Shown piece by piece: positions 1 to 11,949 of a stretch of DNA of 64,000 nt; position 1 is the first letter of the stretch; every line of letters starts with the position of its first letter. The translations under genes and the position numbers were made by a program. The DNA comes from Lunularia cruciata (Eukaryota; Streptophyta; Marchantiopsida; Lunulariales; Lunulariaceae): NCBI GenBank assembly GCA_948567375.1, contig OX419759.1:61047493-61111492 (forward strand), given 5' to 3'. A model generated the notes under the pieces. That model worked only from the letters and a program-made list of their open reading frames with translations. It ran no database searches and had not been told where the DNA came from.

Positions 1-235
1 CTAGGAAGAAGCTTCTTGGGAAGCTTCTTGGCTAGCTTAGCTTGTACACCAAGTAAGGGTTTTTACAAAGAAGTTTCTTGGGAAACTTCCCAGCTAGCTT
101 AGCTTGCACGCCAAGTAGGCAACTTCTAGAAGAAAATTTCTTGAGAAGTTTCACTATTAGCTTGGCTTGCACTCTAAGAAGGTAGCTTTTAGAAAAAAAT
201 ATTCTTGAGAAGCTTCTCAAGCATCTTGTATGCTT
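1..235. repeat. degenerate minisatellite, about 62-bp period
   Basis: The motif gctagcttagcttg recurs at 31 and 93 and, in altered form, near 155. Each copy is preceded by a run rich in aagcttctt and ttcttgggaa. Three to four diverged units are visible and the array may begin before the window. An 83-codon minus-strand frame across it is repetitive and looks like no protein family, so I treat it as repeat DNA. Confidence 0.6.
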
Positions 236-283
236 CCCTTTAAAAATATCAAAGCCTAAGCTCATGCTAGGAGTTTCCATCAT

Positions 284-2500
284 TCAAGAATCCTAATGTG
301 AATTTTCACTCCAATATTTCATTCTCTTATTCTCTTTTCAGTCTTTTACAATTTGAATGATTATCCGTTTTACAATGCTAAACCAAAGCATATGTTGAAC
401 TCATAATGGAATAGCAAATGATAAATATGTAATAATATGTTAATTTAAAATGATAATCTAGTTGAAATTTATTTAAAATAAATAAATAAATATTTAAACT
501 ATTATGTATAAATACTGGGATTTCTTGGGATTGTTTCAAAAAGCAATATTTAAAATATCCTAAGAACCTTCATATTAATTCAATAGATAATAAAGCACTC
601 AAGAATGTTTCCATTGATAAGCACTGAGATGTTCTCTAAGGTTTCAAGAAAACTTATAAGAGATTAAGGAACTCTACTTGGAAGTTTATTTAGCTAAGAA
701 TCTTATATCTAACTTTATCAATAAGTAAACTTGCACCCATCTCAAATATAAAGAATAGTACCTTAAGAAACCTCTAGCTTTTGTGTATAATTTATTTAAT
801 ATTTAGTTTATTTCTAGTCTTTTATTCTTTTATATAAATTTTGTCTATGCATCTTATTTGAAGAAAATTTTATTTTTTTATCTTCTTCAATATTTTTGAT
901 TTTTGATTATAGTTAAATGTAGTTTAACATGTTAGTAAATGTAAATGTAAATGTTATTAAAGTAATAAGGTTTTGAATCAAAAGAAAATTTGTATTCTTT
1001 AAACAATGCTTATCACAATCTCAATCTTATGTTAGGAATAGACAAGCTTGTATCACATCATGTCTATTCCAATCACTTCTCAAGATTATCAGATGATCAC
1101 TAATTCTTATTAGTAACATAACGTATATTCCTTAATTACAAAGCTCTACTTTTACTTCTTCTTTTTTTATTATGATGGTATACAGATATCCATATATGAT
1201 CTCCGATATTGCTTCATTGGTAAGCTTTTGTAAGTATTTTATGGCATTCTATGTCCCAAATTAGCCATATCACTACTTATCAACCTTAATATACGAGTTG
1301 AACAAAACATGTTAATCTTAATTTAGAAGATATGCGTTTGGTATCATGACCATGAGTAAGAACTGTATGAATATTATTCTTCCAACAACAATTTTATCAT
1401 GATAGCTTCAAGTAAGCAAATAAGTTTTCGGTTCTTTTCTTTTATAATCATATTAAAACAACTAAGTTCCCAATAGCTTATTTCCTCCTCCACTTTCCAA
1501 TATCCCCTTATAATCCTTTTATCTTCCTTCTTGTATTCTTTAGTAGTTTCACTTTCTTGTTGCCTTATCTTTCCCTTTATAGGAAGTTAAAAACTCATAT
1601 AATTACAGTTTAAAATTATTATAAGATAATATAACAATGCATGAATTTGATCCACCTTATATGGTTGGTACGTAAAATATGCTCAATAGTTATATCTTTC
1701 ATTGCCCTTGATACTAGTTTGTAAATTAGTTTCAGGTCGGATTGCATATCTTTTGTCTTTCAAAGTTCAAAGTTGTGTTTGTTGTTACTTGTCAATCTGA
1801 CTTTGCTTAGCCTATATACATTCATCTTGTCTCTTATATCTAAATCAAAATATTTTATTATGAACTTATATTTTACTGACCAAATTTAACATCACGGTTG
1901 AAATTTATGATGAGTATGAGGTATTGGTCCTTACCACGTGGTTAATTATGACCATCACTAACATATAGAGTACGAAGCTATGCAGAATTGTTATCCCTCT
2001 CTAATATCATATAGGAACTCTTTCATAATTTTCAGAACGAATATTTTCTTATTTAAAAAGAAGTTCTAAATCTATCAATACCAGAATTATATTGTAGCTA
2101 TCATTTAATGACTGCTAAATTTGAGGGAACATATGATGTTAGTTTAGGTAAATCATTACGTACAATTATAACAAAAGTACGAATATGATTTAACTTATAA
2201 AATATTAATATCCAAAGAAACAAGAATCATAACATTCATTCTTAACAATTAATTGAAAAATAATTTAATTACTAAATTTACTATAATTAAAATATTAATG
2301 AACTAAATTTGTGTACATTAGGCATACCTCAATATAAGAAAAACATATTTTATTTTATCAAAGATATTGATTTCTGCACATACATGAACATTTAGTATGA
2401 AAAACTTAGTTTTATAATTACTTTTATTAAGAGAGTTGGTTTCTAAGTTTTCTGCTCGGATTGATACTCAGGGAATATTTTTATAAGGGAATTTAGAGGT
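284..2500. other. AT-rich intergenic DNA, nothing recognised
   Basis: About 2.2 kb of strongly AT-rich sequence with no long reading frame, no recognisable transposon domain and no RNA gene that I could see. Base composition changes sharply near 2,500 to a GC-richer island that leads into eIF5A. Confidence 0.6.
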
Positions 2501-3705
2501 CTAGACGAAGATTTTCACCATGGATGTGTCCTCTGCAGAAGTGTGTGGGATAAAGATGCAGTAGTGTAGTATTGCTGCTAATGATGCTCCTCCCGTGGCT
2601 AGCATCATGGCGTATAAAATATCTGAAAGAGAAAGGAAAGATCGCCTGGCTACCCGTGATTGGGGAACCCTAATCCCTTCTCCTCGCCGGCTATTTCAGA
2701 AGGTGGGGCCGCTAACTGAACCTCGGTGCCGTAATCAGGGTTTCCTTGCGGACCCGCGCCTTAATTTTGGAACCCGTCTTAATTGTCCGGTCCTCTTCCA
2801 AAGGGCGGTGTCCAGAGCCCGTGCAGATCGCCATTGGACGGTCCCACTGCGGCGGCCGTTTTCCGCGGAAGAAAATCTCCCAATCTGGGGTAGGACAATT
2901 CTCTCCGTGAACCGCCGTAGTAAACTTGCATCTCCCATATATGAACACGGAAATCACCGAAGGATTGACCACCATCCACAGTATCCGACGACGCGTCGGG
3001 GAACATTTTAGATCTGGTATCGGGTACTACTTCCCCTCTTCTACCACTTCCCCTACATACCGCAATGTGTACGTGGTTTGTGGTCAATCGTCATGAACAG
3101 AGTTGCATTGCCAGTCCTACGCGTACGTGCTGTATACCCGAGTTACATTCTCCACTGTGACCGTTGGATTAAAGATCGGACGGAAGATGGATAGAATTTT
3201 CTTATGAAGATTCGTACTTAGCACGAGGCCTGATGATTTACCGTGAGGATAATAGGTCATATACGCAAAGGTAGGACTTGGTTGGAGGTAGGGGTAGGGC
3301 AAGCAGGAGGAGCGGAGGTGGGGGTCGGGTCCTGTCCCCTGTTCGTTCGCTTGGAAAGGAAGGCCATCCTCTTGAGCTTGGGGAAGAGAGCGAACATCTC
3401 CTCTGTCTCAGTCTCTTCAGAGTTTGTGGACCATCGCCAGAGCTTCAAGTGGAGCGTGACAAGGGTTTACTTTCCATCGCTGCGGCGCCCCCCCTTTACT
3501 TCCTTTCCGTTTCGCCTCCAGCAGTAGTGGAGGAAGAACAACAGCAGCAGCGGCAGAAGTGCTGTTGTTAATTTTTGTCTGTGGATCATCATCGCTGGTT
3601 GTCCCGCTCTGCTGCTGCTGCGTCTGGTTCTCATCGTTGTAGGAGAGAGGAGGTTTAGGGAAGAAAGGCTTGGGAGAGCGGTTGAGTAAGGTCGTATCAA
3701 TCACC
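2500..3705 (+). promoter_or_regulatory. upstream region and probable 5' UTR of eIF5A
   Basis: A GC-richer island directly upstream of the eIF5A start codon. It contains a TATA-like word (gtataaaat, near 2,611) and, closer to the gene, purine-rich and CAG/CTG-rich simple sequence (about 3,530-3,630) typical of plant leaders. Several overlapping frames of 60-138 codons exist on both strands but contradict one another and resemble no known protein, so I read them as chance frames in GC-rich DNA. The transcription start cannot be placed from sequence alone. Confidence 0.4.
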
Positions 3706-5022
3706 ATGTCTGATGATGATCACCACTTCGATTCCAAGGCCGATGCCGGTGCATCAAAGACTTACCCCCAGCAGGCCGGTACAATTCGAAAGAATGCCTA
3801 CATTGTGATAAAGCAGAGACCCTGCAAGGTGAGTTGAAGCACTGTGACTCCCTTTATCGTGTGTTGTGCCTCTTCTTCCTTCTCGAAGACCTAGCTCATC
3901 TCTAACAACTCCGGTCGAGCGGATGAACTTCAGTCCTTCGCCTGCCGCTCTTCGATCATGTCTCCAGGCTCGTTTTCATAGTTCCTTCGTGCTTTTGAAA
4001 GCCGGCCGCTTTTGTCAAAGATCAGACTCCCTCCTTCAATTACTTGTTGTGCTGTGGACTCCAGAGGATGACGTCTAAAGTAGTTCCAGTCGTGCATCCT
4101 AATTTATCGTGTTTGATAACCTGAGGCAAAGGCATAGGGTGGCGGTTCTTCATGTGTTTGGTATTGTTTTTCACTCATATGCCTTGCCCTTCTATCTGTG
4201 CTAAGAATTGCCGATTATATGCAGGTCGTTGAGGTGTCCACCTCCAAGACCGGCAAGCACGGTCATGCTAAGTGTCACTTCGTTGGTATTGATATCTTTA
4301 CTGGCAAGAAGCTCGAGGATATTGTGCCATCCTCCCACAATTGTGACGTGAGTACTCAATAGTGATCACCAGTACTGCTAACTTGAAGATGGTTATCGTT
4401 CTGAAGCATCTCGTTAATCCGCAGCTTATTTTTTTGACGAGAAATAGATTTCACACCGTGTGTAGCTGATATGTGGCAGTTTGCTGCCCTGAGGTAACAA
4501 CGTATGTGCATATCACGACTTATCTCGAATCTGCCGTTCTGGTTAACAGGTCCCAGAGGTCGTCCGCACTGATTACCAACTCATCGACATCTCCGAGGAT
4601 GGATTTGTAAGTTACTTTGTCTCCCACACGCCTTTCCGCCTATCGCCCTGCATACCTGTCTGGGGTTTTGTTGAATGGACATCAAGAACGTTATTGCTGA
4701 GGTTGGCTAACAATTTCTGCAACTTGTGTAGGTGTCTCTCCTGACCGAGTCCGGTGACACCAAGGATGACCTTCGTCTCCCCACCGACGATCAGCTGTTG
4801 ACTCAGGTAATCTAGGGCCGCCTTGTGCTTCTCAATTATGTGTTCCAGGGGCAAGGATTCCTGGCGGACTACATCTGAGACAGGTCAAGTGTACTGAGCT
4901 CGTTTTCCATCTTACAGATCAAGGATGGATTTGCCGATGGCAAGGACCTCGTGGTGACTGTCATGTCTGCCATGGGGGAGGAGCAGATCTGTGCCCTCAA
5001 GGATATCGGTCCCAAGAACTAG
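3706..5022 (+). CDS. eIF5A: eukaryotic translation initiation factor 5A, five exons
   Basis: Translation factor that helps ribosomes through difficult peptide bonds and in termination; active only after hypusine modification. Exons are 3706-3828, 4225-4347, 4550-4606, 4732-4806 and 4918-5022, all with GT-AG introns. They join to a 160-residue protein, the normal length of plant eIF5A. It starts MSDDDHHFD, has the hypusination loop [12 protein letters not shown] with the modified lysine at residue 52, and contains the conserved [20 protein letters not shown] stretch. The C-terminal OB-fold half ends LKDIGPKN. All four introns are phase 0, and each following exon begins with Val or Ile. The start is fixed by homology and by the context accATGt. 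No frameshift or stop interrupts it, so it is probably functional. Family identity is very secure; the UTRs are not defined. Confidence 0.97.
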
Positions 5023-5031
5023 TCGTGGAGC

Positions 5032-5037
5032 AATAAA
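5032..5037 (+). terminator. polyadenylation signal of eIF5A
   Basis: AATAAA lies ten bases past the eIF5A stop codon. This is close for a plant poly(A) signal, so it may act together with later T-rich elements. No other candidate gene ends here. Confidence 0.45.
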
Positions 5038-5059
5038 TTTTGCTCGTGATCCGGACTTT

Positions 5060-8000
5060 GAGAGATGTATGGTGGTAATGTCTTTGTACACGGCATCAGT
5101 TTATGATCTCCGCAACTTCCACTGGTCCCATGAAGTCTTAGGGTAAAGTTTTCACCTCGGATTATTCCAATCCTCCTCGAGGCTCGCCATTCACAGTCGC
5201 CCACGCTGGCTGCATGACAGGAGGATATTCTGGGACTTATCCGTAGGAGGAGGTTATCTCTGAACTGGAAAGTGAAGTGCTACATGCCCGGACTCACTCC
5301 ACCAGCTTGCCCGATGGCTCTGAATTCTAAGTTGCTAATAGAAAGTGCAAATTAGATTTGTAAACAAAATCAATGTTTATCTCTGATGATTGGCAGGATG
5401 AACAACGGAATCTTTAAGTTTCCCTTACTATTGTAGTCACTAGGTACTGAAGTGGTTCTCTGATCACCCTCACGGTGGGAGCTAATCGCTTTGTATGCTT
5501 TATGTTTTGGGATGGTTATCTATGAGGACGATTCTCTTGGAAATTGTCATCAAGTGTGTAAGCTGCCGTACTTGATCTCTGAAACAGTCTTCTTCTGAGT
5601 TGCCTCATAAAAGTGTCCGACATCTTCTCTAAATTTCAGTTTACTTCGTGTGAACGTACCTGTTTGCGGCATTAGACTGCATCTTGCACATGTACGATTG
5701 TACGCATGTCTGTCCCGGGATATCGTAGACGTGGAACGATGAGAGTTCTTTCCTTTACTTCCCTTACGTGTGCAACGTTGACCCTCCACGCAAGTAGCCT
5801 GTCGCATGGCATGCGCGAGGAATGCCCCTTTTCCACACATGTAGGGAATCATGTTGTAGTATGCGAGTCGTGTCTTTGTGATGTGATGATGTATGTGTAG
5901 GATCGTTACAACATGGGATGTCGTTTGGTTTCAGAAATGTTGGAGCCTACGTGAACAACCGAATGGGTAATTTAGAGTCCATGGTGTAAGATAATGGAAT
6001 GAGGGGATTCGAGAGGAAAGATAACACCTTGTGCTGCGTGCGGAGGGAAATGAAACCTTGCGGGTAAGGGGGTTAGAAAGTGGACTAGATCAACAACTCG
6101 GAAGGGTAACGAATATTATCGGGAGTAGGTAAGCCAATGAGATAAGTTCACTGGCGATGAAAACTGACGATGGTTGTAGTATAATCTTTTGGATTAAGTT
6201 CGGCAACTTTAGGCTGGCAACAGAGAATTCAGATTTTAATACGTTGCGTTTGTTAGTAAGAGTTTATAATATTGCAATATTATTATCAACAAACACAACA
6301 TTTTCGATTTGTAAGCAGTGAACATTGTATATGTCGCAGGAATATATAGGGCACTCCTTTCCATAGGCAGATGGTACGCTGAAAACTTATTCGCATCGTG
6401 TGCCGTCCTCGTTAGCTGATCAACGTTGTTAGCAGACAGGATGCGTTGGCAAACCCATATAGAATCTCTGCTGTTTCAGCATCCACCCAGTCCGAACCAT
6501 CCATATCTAAACTTGAGATAGCTGAAAAATTCTAAGTTGCCTCCAACCACAGCACTGAAGAGTGAAGTCCAACTGTGCTAGAACTGAAGCTGTGGAAACG
6601 TGACAAGTCGCTCTGCGAAACGCCCGCAGCGTACAGTACTGAGCCTACCTCTGGGAACGATGCGTAATGAAGGCACGGCTCGCTGGTTCATCTTCGCCGG
6701 ATGTAACCGCTATCCATGGTGTGGAATTGTGACGATCGACGCTGTATCGTAAGATGCTTCTACACAACAAGCACGTGAAACTAAAAAACCTCTCCGTCAA
6801 AGCAAGTATATTTTCCAACCTATGTACTTCTGTTTCGGGCCTGATAGTAGCCCCATAATTCCACAAAGCCAGATGCAGGAAGCGTCATGTGGAGACCACC
6901 TTTGGCAGGTTGCTAGCACCATGCGGCCAATACTTCCCTCAATTAGGTGTGTCGTGTGGCTAGTGAGCACGTTTCGCAATGCCACCCAGGTTAAGGACGT
7001 TTACTTCTGCTCTAGTCCAACACCACACACATTAAAGAACAGGTCCCTCTGCTCCTGGCTCACCTTGGGTAGAGAACCACAGCAGAATTTCACCTTCGAT
7101 TGTAGCACGAGAGGTCTTGTTCACTAGTACACACAGAAGTTCCGAGCAATGAGGAGATAATGCGTCTTCTGACGTGTCATTCAAAACTCCTTGAATTAGG
7201 AATGTGGAGAAAGAAAGTTTGACTGTAAATCTCAACATACTTGTAAGAAAGAGAAATACACGGTTTCCAGGGTCCATGTACGTCGTCATAGAGTAGGGTT
7301 AGTGTTTACTTCTTGACTTCAAGATATTCAAGGGACAGTGTATGGAAAGATAGAATTCCATATAGAAAATATGAGTAACGATTCACTGCCCTAGGAGATA
7401 AATTTGTCAAGAAAAAGATGAAGCACCTGACCTTTTGTTTCCAGTTGTAAATCACAGGTCATTGTCATACTCATTTGTCAATTTCCAGATTTATATTAGG
7501 GAGTAGTATGTAATATATTGAACAAGGCTGCAAAGAAATGTAGATGAAATACTAGATAGCCTTCATATGGTCATATGGTCTATCTTCTAATGGTGTTATT
7601 GATTGAACGCTTTAAGAGAAATTTGCTATCAAGACCACCTCTTACAGGCATGTAACGAAGGATAAAGGAAATGAGGAACACACGTACCCTTCTTTTCTGT
7701 ATTGAAAGGTATTTGCTTTGAGAAGGAAGGAACATCTTACTCATCTTAATCAACAAAAGCAACATGGTAAGAGATCTACATTCGAGCTTTATATGTGTAC
7801 GTCTTCCATTTCGTCATTGCGGAGAGACTTGAAGTCTATGTCATAAACACCAATTTAGGTGGTGCATTATGAGAAGTGATTTTGATAAATTGGTGTTTAT
7901 GATAAGTGATTAAACTATTGTTGAGACAAGCTTTTCAAGTTCATGCACTTGATGTGATGGTCTTGAAAAAAAGAAGGTTTGTTACATCATCGAGAACTGT

Positions 8001-10600
8001 AGATTGACACCTCTCGTTACCACCTCAGCAGGACGGCTTAGTGGAACCAGCATTGCAAAACGGGGAATAGATTATCTATTCTCAGGAAAAAGCACGGCTA
8101 CGGATCCACCAGTCCTACACTTGTGATAGATTTCCCACTTTCAAGAAAATGTAAGAAAATCTAATGTATTGATGAAAATATGTGTTCCACCGACGTTAAA
8201 TATCCATGTTCTCATCCACTAGACTAATTTTACTGGAGAACTTTAAGTCTATTCCCACAGCCCCTGTTTCCTGCTCTCCTCTTTATGACATACCTCATGA
8301 TTGACAATTTTATAGAGAGAGACTTTTGTGACCAACATTGGGAAATGAGACTGCAATTTCAAGGGAAGGCTCCGTTACTGCATGGAAAGTCCAGATCATT
8401 CATCACTGTATTTTATGTGGAAGTCAAACGCCCGTCGTGCTCTTCAAAGATCCGTAACTAGAAAATTGTTTCTTAATCCACAATGATAAAGCAACAAGGT
8501 CAATGCACATGAACTGGATATGAAATTAGCTCCAGAATAATCTTGCAACTGGATATACAGCCTCAGAATATTGTACGTAGATTCACTTTCGGAGATTATT
8601 GATGATAGCAATAACGCTCCCCAGATGTTTGCCTGTACAAGAAGAGTTACCTTCAGCAGGTTCGCTGCAACGCTCAAGGTAAAACTTCAAGCTTCTCGAC
8701 CTGCGTCTAGCAAGCAGCTTTGGCAGTCATACGTCCCTTCCACATAGCAGCCATATTTTCAGTAGTTTCCATTTGGGAGATTCTCTGGAGCATACACGAA
8801 ACATGAGCTTTGACAAAGAAGAGAGTTCCACAAGTGGAGCGCATCCAAAGAGAAGGTTCTCTTCTAAGTTGAGGTGTATGAACTCTTCTTGAAGCAGTTC
8901 ATAGGAGTTCACTCACATTTCTTCAATGATTTCTACTACCGCACAATATTTTCAATTACAATCCAGATGGGATACTGACCCGTGCATTAGCCTGGGGGAG
9001 GCGATGTAGCAGCATGTAGAATGAAGAATTATTAATCTCTTCCTTGAGATTATCTGAAAGAAATGTACTCCAAGTTTCTGAGATTTAGGGCATCTCAGAG
9101 TAAGATCGCTAGAAGATACCTGTGCGGTTTTAGAATGCACCATACAAGAGATGTTGGCTATCTTTGACTCTCAGTTAGAATATCAAGAAGTAGAAGGACG
9201 ACTGCATCAAACCCTTGATTGTTGAGCTTATAACATCACTAGTTGTCTCGACACAGTACCTTTCTAGTTCAAACTGTGTTCCGGCTTTGTAGTGAAAGAC
9301 TGTCTAGAATTGACTTTCAGCGTGACTAAATGTGAGGAGAATGGCAACTTGTTTAGGGATGATTGCGTTCGTAACTGAAGAAGTTTGGCAGTATCCATGT
9401 ATGTTCTTACAGTTACATGCTCCTACAACCTCTGGATATTCCACTGTTACCTGCGAGTTTCAGTTATCTTCGACGTCAGTAGGTTCGACGACTGATATGC
9501 TGTTGTAACAACACATCTCTGTGAATCGCGCTACCTGTAATTCACATTGTATTCGTATATAAAAGAGTTAGAGATCGCTCAGTTCGTGTAACATACGACC
9601 AGACAACTCGGCCAGGATCAGGGGGTGTCGACTCAGTATAATTGATCGCAGTTTCTGACTATGCTGTTGTAATCAAGAGTATCTGATTCATTCTTACCCG
9701 CATTTTCAGATGTTTCCTGTTCAAAACAGTTGGATAAAATACAACTTGCATGAGAAGATATATCCGGAAAACTCCCCTAGTCTGACCTCAAACAGATGTT
9801 GAATTCAGGAGCAGAGTACATGAAAAAGATGCTGCTGAAGTCTATGCCCGAATTATGGATGTCGTTTACGTCAGTGAATCAGTCGAGGTCCACTGCTTGC
9901 AATCAGGAGGCTGGTGTCTATATGATACTTAACCATATAGACTGGTCTCCGTGCTGTTAAGAAAACTTTCGCACTCGATTCTCGGCCCCAGTGAGAGCAA
10001 GCTTGTTTGATGTGTATGAGAGAAGATCTGCTTGTCCAGATGGCAGGTGAATCTTCTCACCACGATAGTAACCGTTTAGTCAACAGAAACAAGGTACTTT
10101 TACCAACATGCGTCAGAGAAATAGCATCCGACGTATGTCATGACAAGGATATATTCCTTATTACTTTCACAAGATCCGGTTATAGCGCTTCGTTTACTCT
10201 GGAAAGACATGAGTAATGTAGACGCCGAACGAACGCCTCTGATTTCCTTCCCGCTGAGATTCCCTTCCAGATTATGGGACCAAAGCATTTAGAGTTTAAA
10301 AATCTCAGTCCCGGTTTTGCTGTATAATAGACGCCACCTGATGACCTGAGCTGGTCGCATGCATTGAGAACCACTTTCGAGCAAGTGTGACAAGTAGCAA
10401 CTGATGACTTGAGCAGGTGATTACTTTATAACAGGAAGCCAGATGCTCAAACAAATCTGCCAGTGAGAATAGCAGCACACTTCGGGACTACCTCATGCTA
10501 ATAATTTACCCTTCCTCGTGGTCGCACTGTATCATTCTACTGGAAATGAACATGCTAAACAGAGTTGACGTTGTAGCCAACGTTGTAAGTCACCAACATA
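5060..10600. other. gene-like composition, no intact gene found
   Basis: About 5.5 kb with balanced base composition, unlike the AT-rich flanks, but no frame longer than about 100 codons. On the minus strand near 9,060-9,110 a short frame reads DALNLRNLEYISF, which resembles a plant leucine-rich repeat; stops follow at once. A TATA-like word (gtatataaaag, near 9,556) lies on the plus strand without a clear gene after it. The stretch could hold a many-exon gene, the remains of another resistance-type gene, or UTR and intron sequence of the 10.6-kb gene. I could not assemble a protein. Confidence 0.4.
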
Positions 10601-10627
10601 GATCGGCACTGAACATGGTGACAAGCA

Positions 10628-11098
10628 CTACAGCTTGTCTGCGATTCTATCAAATGTCTTGGCTATTTGTCGCAGCACTCCGACAAGCTCTTTGCGGTCC
10701 TCTCTCTCATACTGCATCCTCTGCAATTCTAGATCGCGCGCCTCTTTCTCCAGAACGCAGGTTTCTTCAAGACTGTCGTCTGAATTATAACCTCTTTCCT
10801 TGCTACTTAGGATTCTCTGTTTCTGCATGTTACAAATGCTCGTCAGCATATCTCTGAATGCAGCTGCAATCATTGTGGCTTCTTTGACCTTTCTCTTCTT
10901 CTTCATAGGGGCATCTCTTTCTGACTTCTCATCCCACTCTGGTTCAGGTTTTGCTCTCTCCTCCACTTCACTACCGTCACCATTCTCTAACAGTTCAAGA
11001 AATGACTGTAACCCGGGCGATTTCTCGGGTTCATTCCCCGACAAGCTTGTGGGAAAGTCCACAGGACTCACAGCAATTTTAAGATCCTGAACATCCAT
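10628..11098 (-). CDS. lysine-rich nuclear coiled-coil protein, probable last exon
   Basis: A 156-residue frame starting MDVQDLKIAV. It is acidic in the first half, has a basic cluster MKKKRKVK near residue 65 that looks like a nuclear localisation signal, and ends with a charged helical stretch (LELQRMQYEREDRKELVGVL) closing with FDRIADKL. This layout resembles the C-terminal halves of trihelix or Myb/SANT-like plant proteins, but no DNA-binding domain is visible. The frame stays open upstream to 11,158, where the minus strand reads gatttag/G, a good 3' splice site. The ATG may therefore be internal and this piece the last exon. No convincing upstream exon was found between 11,160 and 11,760. 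The product is uncertain; coding potential is fairly good. Confidence 0.5.
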   Translation of the reverse strand: MDVQDLKIAVSPVDFPTSLSGNEPEKSPGLQSFLELLENGDGSEVEERAKPEPEWDEKSERDAPMKKKRKVKEATMIAAAFRDMLTSICNMQKQRILSSKERGYNSDDSLEETCVLEKEARDLELQRMQYEREDRKELVGVLRQIAKTFDRIADKL

Positions 11099-11158
11099 AT
11101 CCGTCCAGGCACGTTCTACGCACGGCTCTGTCTCTGACCTACTTCCAACCCATCCAAC

Positions 11159-11800
11159 CTAAATCAAATCCTGGAAACACGTAAGCTGCAAGGCATCACA
11201 TCCAGTATGCAAGGAGCGGCACAGCTTGTGATAGAGGGTCCAAACATTTGCTCTACAAATGCGGCCGATGCAACATCCTATCCCATAGTTTCTATTGTCT
11301 TGTCTCTCTTGACCACTCACATCCAGTTGAATTACAAAATAATAGAGCAATCTTGAGCTCCAGAACAACTACATCCAGCGCGAAGGGTAGATTTCGCATT
11401 GATTTGTAGCTCGTTTCTTAGGGAGGTCATTATCATCGGAAGACCTGGAGGTTATGAGCGAGGACGAGAAAACAATAAGGCAAACAGCAATGGAAACAAA
11501 AATGTAGAAATTCAGGTCAGCAAATCACTTCAACCTCTCAACAACGAGGTAGATTGACATTTGCCGACTTCTTAGCCATACCACTCGGGATCCTGGACGC
11601 ACCCATTTCCAGTTCTCTTAGGTTATGAATACGGGCTTTCACAATGATCACGGATGTCGTTCCTCGTCTTTCTGTAATTACGTTTACCAGTGCAGTAGAA
11701 GACTCATGGTACGAGGATCCGGGGGAACGGAGTAAAAGTCGGGACAAGAAGATAAAAAATTGGTTGTGAAGTTAAACCAGTTGAGTGTGAAATCGAATGA
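11159..11800 (-). other. possible upstream part of the 10.6-kb gene
   Basis: Lies upstream of the likely 3' splice site of the neighbouring minus-strand frame. Two short minus-strand frames (11,159-11,368 and 11,538-11,747) are present. Neither resembles a known domain, and I could not join either to the downstream exon with a convincing donor site. It may be intron or 5' UTR. Confidence 0.25.
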
Positions 11801-11949
11801 AGTTACCCAGTACGTATGTTTGGGAGAAACCCCCTAGACTTTTCTCGTGTCCGCTTATATCGTGGAGGTAAAATTTCTTTCCAAGGGCTGGAGTGCTCCT
11901 TATGATCACTTATCCGAAGGTGGAGTACCCATCATTAGGAATTAGGATT

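Noticed and set aside
2595-3011. 138-codon plus-strand ORF upstream of eIF5A
   Set aside because: Three opposite-strand frames overlap it, composition is GC-rich promoter DNA, and the peptide resembles no family.
9555-9565. TATA box of a plus-strand gene
   Set aside because: No coding frame with family resemblance follows within 1 kb, so it is not listed as a promoter.
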